From Deltaproteobacteria bacterium (GTDB lineage Bacteria > Desulfobacterota > DSM-4660 > Desulfatiglandales > Desulfatiglandaceae), in contig QMLZ01000097.1 of NCBI GenBank assembly GCA_003646995.1, positions 1 through 10,085 of the forward strand: a stretch of 10,085 nucleotides of DNA, given 5' to 3'. How positions within the stretch are numbered: the first letter of the stretch is position 1; each line of letters begins with the position of its first letter. This document shows, piece after piece, positions 1-5,812 of the stretch. A program made the translations under genes and the position numbers. The notes beneath the pieces were generated by a model. That model searched no databases and was not told the origin of the DNA. It saw only the letters and a program-made list of their open reading frames with translations.

Positions 1-175
1 AAAACTGTTCAAGAAAAAAGAAAACAAAAGGTTAATAGCAGAGCAGCATATGAGAATATTCAAGGCAATTAAAGCAAAAGATCCTGACAGAGCCAGAAAA
101 GAAGCAAGCTCTCACATAGATTTTGTAGAACAGGAGATAAGAAAAATAATATTAGAAGAATTGCCGAATACTTAG
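1..175 (+). CDS. FadR/GntR-family transcriptional regulator, C-terminal end (partial)
   Basis: Reading from base 2, 57 codons run to a TAG at 173-175; the 5' part lies left of the window. The end of the product contains the phrase AEQHMRIFKAIKAKDPDRAR and then SSHIDFVEQEI. This fits the last two helices of the FCD ligand-binding domain of FadR-subfamily GntR regulators, where a His ahead of an 'I..AI...D...A' helix and a second His in the last helix help bind a metal or carboxylate effector. The DNA-binding winged helix is not visible. The stop lies 7 bp from the stop of the convergent SDR gene, so it may control the neighbouring metabolic genes, but that is inference. The stretch is visibly richer in A+T than its neighbours and uses AGA and ATA codons. 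Family call good, effector unknown. Confidence 0.75.
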   Translation, partial: KLFKKKENKRLIAEQHMRIFKAIKAKDPDRARKEASSHIDFVEQEIRKIILEELPNT

Positions 176-182
176 ATACCCC

Positions 183-1043
183 TTATTGCTCAGCCTTCTT
201 TTCCGCATATGTCAATACCATTCCTCCATCAAAAAGCAAATCTCCACCAATTAAATATTTGGAAAACCGAGAGAATCCAAAAATAAATAGATTCCCAACC
301 TCTATGGGTTTCATCATCTCCTTTATCCTGGAAAACCCCATCATAACATCACGCACTACTTCCTCTGGTGTAATTCCCCGCTGCTCGGCCTGCGCCGGTA
401 TTTGCTTCAAGGCCAGCGCAGTCCTTACAAAACCTGTACTTACCGTGAAACCGCGAATCTTTCCTCCTCCTTCAGCTGAGATGGATTGGGCCAGGGCCCT
501 GAGCCCGAATTTAGTTATATTGTAAGCCACCTTGTTCAGCGTGCAAATGTGAGCATGAACCGAGGCCATGTTCCCGATGGCCCCCGTACCATCACTGCTC
601 TGTTTCATATGGGGAATCGTCAATTTGGACAAATAGAAAGGGGCCCTAAGCATAAGCCGAATCATGTAATCAAATTTCTCAATGGGAAAGTTCTCAATGG
701 GGTCAATGTGCTGAATCCCGGCTATGTTGGCAACATACTTAATAGTTCCAAGCTTGGCCGCCTCTTCCACGGCCCGCTTTACATCCTCATCCTTGCAAAG
801 ATCCGTTTTCACAAAGATCATCCTCCCACCCATCTCCTTGGCCATCTGGACCGTCTTTTCCCCTTCTTCTTCATTTATGTCCAGTCCGACCGTCGTCAAG
901 CCATTGGCCGCGGCTGCAACTGCAGTAGCCCGCCCTATACCCATGGAGGCACCGGTGACTATGCATACGTTATCAGGATTAAAGTTATCATCGTCCAGGA
1001 GCAAGATCTCCGGTTTTTCAATCCTAGGTTCACTTATATCCAT
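183..1043 (-). CDS. Short-chain dehydrogenase, 3-hydroxybutyrate dehydrogenase-like
   Basis: Predicted 286-residue cytoplasmic NAD(P)-dependent oxidoreductase. The Rossmann motif TGASMGIG is at 30-37, and Asp55 in 'GLDI' at the end of beta-2 suggests NAD preference. NIAG (106-109) stands for the usual NNAG. Ser161, Tyr174 and Lys178 (YNITK) form the catalytic core with correct spacing. The segment around 203-234 (GFVRT, KQIPAQAEQRGITPEEVVRD) closely resembles the matching region of D-3-hydroxybutyrate dehydrogenases, so a 3-hydroxyacid/3-oxoacid substrate is likely but unproven. Oddities: about 20 extra N-terminal residues compared with the usual ~255-260 aa family, and Met131 where the catalytic-tetrad Asn is expected. 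The ATG at 1043 has a GGGAGG-type ribosome site just upstream. It lies 98 bp downstream of the hydrolase gene, perhaps in the same transcript. Confidence 0.85.
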   Translation of the reverse strand: MDISEPRIEKPEILLLDDDNFNPDNVCIVTGASMGIGRATAVAAAANGLTTVGLDINEEEGEKTVQMAKEMGGRMIFVKTDLCKDEDVKRAVEEAAKLGTIKYVANIAGIQHIDPIENFPIEKFDYMIRLMLRAPFYLSKLTIPHMKQSSDGTGAIGNMASVHAHICTLNKVAYNITKFGLRALAQSISAEGGGKIRGFTVSTGFVRTALALKQIPAQAEQRGITPEEVVRDVMMGFSRIKEMMKPIEVGNLFIFGFSRFSKYLIGGDLLFDGGMVLTYAEKKAEQ

Positions 1044-1107
1044 TTCCTACCCTCCCATGCATTGGTTTGAGCAACTAATCTCCTGCGATGCGGTACCTTA
1101 AAACCTT

Positions 1108-1118
1108 AGTGGTCTACT
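1108..1118. promoter_or_regulatory. Candidate GntR-type operator upstream of the SDR gene
   Basis: AGTGGTCTACT is an imperfect 11-bp palindrome (AGT...ACT arms, one mismatched pair, central T) in the 98-bp gap between the hydrolase stop and the SDR start. FadR-subfamily regulators often bind short GT...AC palindromes, and such a regulator gene sits at the left edge. This is a pattern match of low specificity. Confidence 0.2.
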
Positions 1119-1125
1119 TACAATG

Positions 1126-1142
1126 ACCAATATGATACTGGT
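1126..1142. other. Small dyad overlapping the hydrolase stop codon
   Basis: ACCAATA-TGA-TACTGGT can form a 7-bp stem (one G-U pair in the minus-strand RNA) with a 3-nt loop, touching the TAA stop of the alpha/beta hydrolase. No U tract follows it, so it is at best a weak terminator or an mRNA 3'-end or processing structure between the hydrolase and the SDR. Confidence 0.25.
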
Positions 1143-2002
1143 TACCCCTTTGACAAAAATTTCAATATTGCGTTTTTCCTTTCTTGTATCTCTTTAAACA
1201 AAATGGTGTAATGATTCGTTCCCTCCAAATTTACGAGCCGAGCTTCCGGGATTTCCTTTACCATCCTCTGCGCCGCCTCTTCCGGCAGAACCAGATCATC
1301 TCCTGTCAGCAGCCCCTCTGTGGCCCTCAGGATCAATGTGGGGCATTTTACTGAATGGTAATAATCCGATATGTCTATGCCTACCAGACTGGCACTTTCT
1401 TCATCTATAGTCTCTGGCCTGATCACCGGCCTAACCTTGCCGCCTTCAAGTTCTTCTACTTCATAACGGTAGTAAACATCCAGAGCCGGCATCCATGGCT
1501 GAAGGAACGGGGCTTGCTTCATCGCACCAACGTACTCTTCAAACGACGAGAACACTTTGCCCAGCCTGTCCAGAGAGGGTTTAATCCCGGCAAAAACTTT
1601 TGCGAACTGCTCTGGGTTTAGTTTTCCTCCACCGTCCACTAATATCAGGCTGTCTACCCACTCGGGATATCTGGATGCAAATACGACAGATATGAACGCC
1701 CCTAGGGAATGCCCCATTAAAACAGATGGTTTTAATCCCAGATCCTCAAGAACTCCACGGATATCGTTGCAGTGGATATGAATAGAATATCCCTTTTCAG
1801 GCTTGTCAGACTGCCCACGTCCTCGCAAATCCATGGCAATCACTTTATGCTCCGGTATTAATTCCGAGGCAATCACGTCCCAGCACCGGCAGTTGGCGGT
1901 AAGGCCGTGGATACATAAAATTGGCTTGCCCTTTCCCTCCCAGATAGCTACCTGTATAGACACTCCTTCACCTTTTACTTTGCGCATTATGGGCTCGGCC
2001 AT
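1142..2002 (-). CDS. Alpha/beta-hydrolase fold protein
   Basis: Predicted 286-residue cytoplasmic hydrolase acting on an unidentified ester, thioester or C-C substrate. The oxyanion-hole motif HGLTAN starts at 32, the nucleophile Ser99 sits in the elbow GHSLG (97-101), and His264 (GTNHYT) is the catalytic base. The acid is probably Asp235 or Asp236 in 'TGDD'. The strand/turn phrase 'MDLRGRGQSDKPEKGYS' is typical of the family, and a cap domain lies around 125-210. The open frame runs upstream to an ATG at 2221. I chose the ATG at 2002 because GGAGGGG precedes it by a few bases, homology begins there, and the longer frame would run through the terminator at 2169-2211 and encode an unlikely Cys/Phe-rich segment. 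It lies upstream of the SDR gene on the same strand, suggesting a two-gene metabolic unit. Confidence 0.82.
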   Translation of the reverse strand: MAEPIMRKVKGEGVSIQVAIWEGKGKPILCIHGLTANCRCWDVIASELIPEHKVIAMDLRGRGQSDKPEKGYSIHIHCNDIRGVLEDLGLKPSVLMGHSLGAFISVVFASRYPEWVDSLILVDGGGKLNPEQFAKVFAGIKPSLDRLGKVFSSFEEYVGAMKQAPFLQPWMPALDVYYRYEVEELEGGKVRPVIRPETIDEESASLVGIDISDYYHSVKCPTLILRATEGLLTGDDLVLPEEAAQRMVKEIPEARLVNLEGTNHYTILFKEIQERKNAILKFLSKG

Positions 2003-2084
2003 TTTCCCCTCCACATAGCTGAAAAAATTTGTGTTTAAGACTTCAGAAAACCCGATGACTTTAGCCCTGCCGCTGCCGTGATGC

Positions 2085-2114
2085 ATAGTAGCGCATGTCA
2101 CCCTGAAAAGGCAA
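2085..2114 (-). promoter_or_regulatory. Weak candidate sigma70-type promoter for the hydrolase-SDR unit
   Basis: On the minus strand TTGCCT (2114-2109), an 18-bp spacer and TACTAT (2090-2085) match 4/6 and 4/6 of the -35 and -10 consensus. The site is between the terminator of the upstream gene and the chosen hydrolase start, where a new promoter is expected. The match is weak. Confidence 0.3.
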
Positions 2115-2168
2115 GTTCCACAGACTAGGAAAACTTGGAAACTTGAAGATACAAAGGTATAGCAAATG

Positions 2169-2211
2169 CAAAAAATTTCGGGGGCTGCCATGTACTGTCT
2201 CAACCCCCGAA
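2169..2211 (-). terminator. Rho-independent terminator after the MBL-fold gene
   Basis: On the minus strand a perfect 8-bp stem, TTCGGGGG pairing with CCCCCGAA (2211-2204 with 2184-2177), encloses a 19-nt loop. It is followed by A and a TTTTTT tract (2175-2170). It starts about 30 bp after the TAG stop of the MBL-fold gene. It separates the upstream redox genes from the hydrolase-SDR pair. Confidence 0.8.
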
Positions 2212-2239
2212 TGTGTTCCATGGGCCCTATTTAGACTTA

Positions 2240-3283
2240 CTAGCCAAACAACACCTCGTCCCCGGCCCCCACGTACAGGTCACTCACAGAGGTATACCTT
2301 CCGGTACCTCTTACCACAGGATAACCCAGCTCGATCATCTTTTTCACGGCTGCAAGACCAGTGCAATGATTGCACGCCACTTTCTTGAAGTTGTACTTGG
2401 CCATCCCTGTTATAAGATGAGCGCGCTCGGGTTTGATGGGCCCAAAAGGCGCAATATGAAGCCCACCGTAAACCCCGTACATATTCTCGCCCCCGGCTAT
2501 CTTTTGTTGTGCAAAATCGGCAAACTTCAGAATTCCCTGATGGCAACAGCCGGTCACGCACACAATCCCTTTGTCTTTTACGTTAAAATAGAGGGACTGC
2601 TCACCCCTCACACGGATGACAATCGGAAGATCAAATGCGACACCAGCGCATCCATCAAACAGCTTGTTGATGGTACCGGGTTTTAGTTGTACCAGTTTAC
2701 CCCTGTGGGGGATACGGTTTCTTGCATGGGGAGTAATAAATTCAGCTCCCTTTAGAAAATGCATACCTTCAGGGTAGAATGTGCTTGGAATGAAGATTTT
2801 GATTTCAGGGTTGTACTTTAGCACCGTCTCCAGGCCCCAGTAGTGATCTAGATGCTCGTGGCTGATGAAAAGAAATTCGATCTCCCCTGTCTTGAGCATC
2901 CTGTCAATTCCTTCGCGCTTGAAGCACTCGTCCATGTAATCGCGGTTCCATCCAGTATCTAGCAGGAACTTGTGATGGGTTCCATCTAACATTTCAACAT
3001 CGATTAAGGAACAGCTACCAGCAGCATTCTTTGGATCCCATGGTATTACCCACTGGTTGGTCTTGGGCCCCCCAGCCGCTTTCATCTGGTTGATCAGCTT
3101 CTTGGTGTCATACCAACCAAGCTCTGATATACATCTGATCCTTACGCTCTTGCACTGCCCTATGTCATATTTGCCGCTTGCCAAGGCCCTTAGTGGTTCA
3201 TGAAAGACGATCCCTCCGAGGCCTAGGACGGCGCCGCCAATCGCCATGGTTTTGATGAATTCCCTTCGGTCTAGTTCTTTCAT
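2240..3283 (-). CDS. Tat-exported metallo-beta-lactamase-fold protein (COG1237-like)
   Basis: Predicted 347-residue metal-dependent hydrolase or metalloprotein. The N-terminus MKELDRREFIKTM carries a twin-arginine motif (RR at 6-7), then a hydrophobic Gly/Ala-rich segment (12-27) and an ALA-S cleavage-like site near 35, so it is probably exported folded, with its metals, to the periplasm. The metal motif SHEHLDH is at 141-147 (His142, His144, Asp146, His147), with further ligand candidates His248 (GCCHQG), His276 (GGLH) and His306 (NHCTG). This pattern fits COG1237, whose archaeal relatives act in methanopterin synthesis; the substrate here is unknown. An ATG 24 bases upstream (3307) is also possible with a GGTGAG site; I prefer 3283 because it gives a standard Tat n-region. 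Gene order places it after the DsrE-like gene and before the terminator. Confidence 0.85.
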   Translation of the reverse strand: MKELDRREFIKTMAIGGAVLGLGGIVFHEPLRALASGKYDIGQCKSVRIRCISELGWYDTKKLINQMKAAGGPKTNQWVIPWDPKNAAGSCSLIDVEMLDGTHHKFLLDTGWNRDYMDECFKREGIDRMLKTGEIEFLFISHEHLDHYWGLETVLKYNPEIKIFIPSTFYPEGMHFLKGAEFITPHARNRIPHRGKLVQLKPGTINKLFDGCAGVAFDLPIVIRVRGEQSLYFNVKDKGIVCVTGCCHQGILKFADFAQQKIAGGENMYGVYGGLHIAPFGPIKPERAHLITGMAKYNFKKVACNHCTGLAAVKKMIELGYPVVRGTGRYTSVSDLYVGAGDEVLFG

Positions 3284-3419
3284 TTCAACCCCCGATTTAA
3301 GGTTCATACCAACTCACCCTAAACCTATATATAATATAAATGTGCCTACGTCTCACCCCCTCTCTAGTCCGATTGGACCTTGGCAGCTATACCCCCTCCG
3401 CGCTTTGCGCCAGTAGGGC

Positions 3420-3467
3420 AAAAAACATATACCCAGCCAGTCCTTTGACTGAGTCCCCCAAAGACTA
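3420..3467 (-). terminator. Weak hairpin downstream of the DsrE-like gene
   Basis: Just after the TAG, the minus strand has CAGTC-AAAG-GACTG (5-bp perfect stem), inside a looser AGTCTTTG/CAAAGGACT pairing. A TTTTTT run follows about 12 nt later (3425-3420). The gap between stem and U tract makes it a poor terminator, so partial read-through into the MBL gene is likely. The remaining gap to the MBL start holds an A/T-rich stretch (around 3325-3342) that could house a promoter, with no convincing -35 box. Confidence 0.3.
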
Positions 3468-3821
3468 AAACGTAAATACCTTTGCATCCCTTGACATGTT
3501 GATCAGGTCAGGAGCCCCGGCAAATTTCGCCGTTTCAACCACTTCGTCTTCACCAACCTGGCGGTTCTTGGCACAAGGGATTCAGACGAAGATCGGCACC
3601 TTGTTTTCCAGCAAATATTCAAAGTATGTTTTGGCCTCATCCCCGGTAGGGGCCTTTATCTGGTCCATCATCCCGGGCTTGGCCAAGAAAACAGCGTCAT
3701 CGGTAAGAAACAGGTTAACTTCATCCCCTTGCTCCTTTGCTACTTTGGCAAGTTGCATTACCCTAGTAACACGAGTGGGATCCTCAGGCCCCCTTGTCAA
3801 AACAAACAAGAATTTGCTCAT
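3465..3821 (-). CDS. DsrE-like selenoprotein (in-frame UGA = Sec80)
   Basis: Small cytoplasmic DsrE/DsrF-fold protein, 118 residues if the TGA at 3584-3582 is read as selenocysteine. The N-terminus MSKFLFVLTRGPEDPTRVTR and the 'VNLFLTDDAVFLAKPG' stretch (35-50) are typical of the family. After 'ENKVPIFV' the frame reads U-I-P-C-A-K-N-R, then a further 32 residues to a TAG at 3467-3465. Cys-containing relatives, as I know the family, carry a CxPC-type motif at this place, so Sec80-x-x-Cys83 is a plausible thiol/selenol redox pair. The TGA-to-TAG extension is in frame and family-like (VVETAKFAGAPDLINMS). The ATG at 3821 follows AAAGGGGGG; an upstream TTG (3851) gives no family-like residues. 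It lies between ETF:quinone oxidoreductase and the MBL gene. Alternatives are a recent nonsense mutation or sequencing error; the exact position of the TGA argues against both. Confidence 0.85.
3542..3591 (-). promoter_or_regulatory. Candidate bacterial SECIS stem-loop at the Sec codon
   Basis: In the minus-strand RNA an 8-bp perfect stem, CUUCGUCU with AGACGAAG (3591-3584 with 3549-3542), includes the U of the UGA. Inside it a small hairpin AACC-GCCA-GGUU (3566-3555) puts a 4-nt apical loop starting with G about 19 nt after the UGA, with an A-U/C-G pair below an internal mismatch. Bacterial SECIS elements lie inside the coding region just after the UGA and tend to have a small apical loop with G in its first positions. 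The upper stem is short; folding was done by eye. Confidence 0.6.
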
Positions 3822-3955
3822 AGTACCCCCCTTTCCACGTGTGTTGTACAATCCTGGTTCGATGCCTTGGCTGACCCATGAAGGTCCCCCAAAACCTGAT
3901 CCTCAGCAGGCCATCTCCAGCCTTACTCTCACCCCCTTTCCATAGGAGATCACTG

Positions 3956-3984
3956 TTATTAGCTTCTAGAGTCCTTACCGTAAA
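3956..3984 (-). promoter_or_regulatory. Very weak promoter candidate for the DsrE-like gene
   Basis: Minus-strand TTTACG (3984-3979), 17-bp spacer, TAATAA (3961-3956), in the 213-bp leader between the ETF:quinone oxidoreductase stop and the DsrE ATG. Matches are only 4/6 and 3/6. It is listed because it follows a hairpin and because this leader otherwise shows no gene. Confidence 0.2.
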
Positions 3985-4005
3985 GAGAATTCAGCTGAAT
4001 TCCCC
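3981..4005 (-). terminator. Palindrome, possible weak terminator after ETF:quinone oxidoreductase
   Basis: GAATTCAGCTGAATTC (3987-4002) is a perfect 16-bp palindrome. On the minus strand it can fold as a GAATTC/GAATTC stem with an AGCT loop, extended by G-U and G-C pairs, and is followed by TCTCTTT. It starts about 30 bp after the TGA stop. The tail is not a pure U tract, so a protein-binding site is equally possible. Confidence 0.4.
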
Positions 4006-4034
4006 TACGCCATCCACAATACACCCTGGTGCGG

Positions 4035-5735
4035 TCAAACAACAGAGTATTTCGGTCCCCCACCCCCTTCCGGGGGAACCCATGTAATATTCTCGTACGG
4101 ATCCTTAATGTCGCAAGTCTTGCAGTGCAGGCAATTGGAAAAATTGAGTTTCATTTCAGGGTTATTGGTTGCCTCATTCAACTCTATCTCATATACGCCA
4201 GCAGGACAAAAGCTTACACAGGGATTATGGTATTCTTGGGCACACCTGTTGTAACAAATTTCTAGGTCACCTATTTTGAGGTGCGGTGGCTGTTGCTCCT
4301 CATGTGTAGTACCTGAATAGTAGACATCGGTCTGCTTGTCAAAAGTAACCTTTCCATCATACTTAATGTTTCCCTTGGCCTCCTCGGTCGGGCTCTCGGT
4401 TCCGTATACATCCTTCACAGGCCTCAAGGAAGTATGATCGGGGCTCGTGGAGATACGCTCCTTCAGTATCTTGCCGCCAAGCAAATACTGCAGTCCACCC
4501 TTTGCCAAGCCTGCCCACAAGCCCTTTTGAAAGCCCTGGTGAAAGTTGCGGACCTTGTAAAGATCCCTACCAACCTGGCTTTCAAAAAGCCTCTTTTCAT
4601 AATCTCCAAGTGCCCTTTTCGAAAAGTCATCTTTTAAAAGGGCTTGCAAAATTGTCTCGGCTGCGAGCATCCCGGATTTCATTGCAACGTGTATCCCTTT
4701 GATCTTCTGGCTTATAAAGAGGTTCGCTGCATCACCGACAATCAAAGCTCCATCACAAAAGCACTGAGGGATAGAAAAATATCCGCCGACAGGAACCGTC
4801 TTCGCACCATATTGGACGAGCTTCCCTCCTTCCAAGAGGTTAGAAATGAACGGGTGTAGTTTGAATTTTTGAAATTCGCGATGGGGGTCAAGGAAGGGGT
4901 CTTTGTAATCCAGCCCGACTAAGAGCCCTATAGAAACCATGTTATTTTGCATGCCGTATATGAATCCACCTCCATACGTATCAGGTTTGAGCGGATAGCC
5001 CATCGTGTGAATAACATCCCCGGGATTCATCCTCACCCCCGGCAACTCCCATACCTCCTTGATGCCAACAACATAATTTGACGGATTGCGACCCTCGTCC
5101 AAGTGAAACTTTTTAATGAGGCCTTTGGTGAGATTTCCTCTGGAACCATCCCCAAATACCGTCACCTTTGCATGAAGATCAATCCCTGGTTCGTAATTAG
5201 GTTTTCTGGTGCCATCCTGGCCTATTCCCTTATCACCTGTTCTAACCCCTATCACACGGTCGCCATCATAAAGTACCTCCGTAGCCGCAAAACCCGGAAA
5301 AATATCTATCCCGGCCTCTTCGGCCTCCCTTCCAAGCCATTCGACAAGCTTGGATAGCGACACCACGTAGAACCCATGGTTGTTAAGCGGCGGCGGAACA
5401 AAAGGAGCCTTTACCTTTCTGCTTTTTGTCAGGAAACAAACCTCTTCTTTGGCCACCTTACCCTCCACTGGTGCCCCTCGATCCAGGAAATCCGGTATCA
5501 ATTCCTGAAGAGAAACAGGATCCATCACGGCCCCTGATATGTTATGGGCACCTACAAATGCCGCCTTCTCAAGGACTGCTATAAGGATTTCCTCTATCTT
5601 TGATCCTTCTGTCCCCTTTTCCACCTCCTCATTGTGTTTTCTTACGAGACTAGCCAGATGGAGTGCTCCGCTGAGGCTGGCGACTCCCCCACCCACAAAA
5701 AAAACATCCACCTCCATGATATCTCTGCCTTCCAT
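4035..5735 (-). CDS. Electron transfer flavoprotein:quinone oxidoreductase (ETF-QO)
   Basis: Predicted 566-residue membrane-associated flavo-iron-sulfur enzyme that passes electrons from electron-transfer flavoprotein to the quinone pool (menaquinone is likely in an anaerobe). The FAD-binding N-terminus reads VGGGVASLSGAL (14-25); Ser20 replaces the third Gly of GxGxxG. Family signatures follow: GAHNISGAVMDP near 63-74 and GDAANLFISQKIKGIHVAMKSGMLAAE for FAD and the membrane/quinone region. The C-terminal [4Fe-4S] ligands are Cys510 (CPAGVYE) and Cys535/538/541 (NCLHCKTCDIKDP), with the spacing of characterised ETF-QO. It ends in WVPPEGGGGP. Length is normal for a bacterial member. Extra Cys494, 498 and 506 lie close to the cluster. 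The ATG at 5735 follows GGGAGGGAGG. It sits 77 bp after the ORP-type block with no clear terminator between, so co-transcription is possible. Confidence 0.95.
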   Translation of the reverse strand: MEGRDIMEVDVFFVGGGVASLSGALHLASLVRKHNEEVEKGTEGSKIEEILIAVLEKAAFVGAHNISGAVMDPVSLQELIPDFLDRGAPVEGKVAKEEVCFLTKSRKVKAPFVPPPLNNHGFYVVSLSKLVEWLGREAEEAGIDIFPGFAATEVLYDGDRVIGVRTGDKGIGQDGTRKPNYEPGIDLHAKVTVFGDGSRGNLTKGLIKKFHLDEGRNPSNYVVGIKEVWELPGVRMNPGDVIHTMGYPLKPDTYGGGFIYGMQNNMVSIGLLVGLDYKDPFLDPHREFQKFKLHPFISNLLEGGKLVQYGAKTVPVGGYFSIPQCFCDGALIVGDAANLFISQKIKGIHVAMKSGMLAAETILQALLKDDFSKRALGDYEKRLFESQVGRDLYKVRNFHQGFQKGLWAGLAKGGLQYLLGGKILKERISTSPDHTSLRPVKDVYGTESPTEEAKGNIKYDGKVTFDKQTDVYYSGTTHEEQQPPHLKIGDLEICYNRCAQEYHNPCVSFCPAGVYEIELNEATNNPEMKLNFSNCLHCKTCDIKDPYENITWVPPEGGGGPKYSVV

Positions 5736-5812
5736 GATCCTCCCTCCCTGAAATTATGGAAATCTTTTTCAGAAGGCAGCCTCTCTTGCTAAGCATCCCC
5801 ATCGCTCTTTTT

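Noticed and set aside
486..1101. Long plus-strand open frames opposite the SDR gene
   Set aside because: They lie entirely over the coding SDR frame, have no family-like motif and no convincing ribosome site.
2213..2686. 157-codon plus-strand frame opposite the MBL gene
   Set aside because: Antisense shadow of a clearly conserved gene; its translation shows no recognisable domain.
3465..3584. Reading the DsrE-like gene as a pseudogene
   Set aside because: A single TGA exactly at a redox-motif Cys position, with an intact family-like frame afterwards and a possible SECIS, fits selenocysteine better than decay.
3822..3851. Upstream TTG start for the DsrE-like gene
   Set aside because: It adds ten residues unlike the family; the ATG at 3821 has its own G-rich ribosome site and the family-typical start.
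4063..4076. CCCCC-TTCC-GGGGG hairpin near the end of ETF-QO
   Set aside because: It encodes the conserved PPEGGGG stretch, so coding constraint explains it; no U tract follows.
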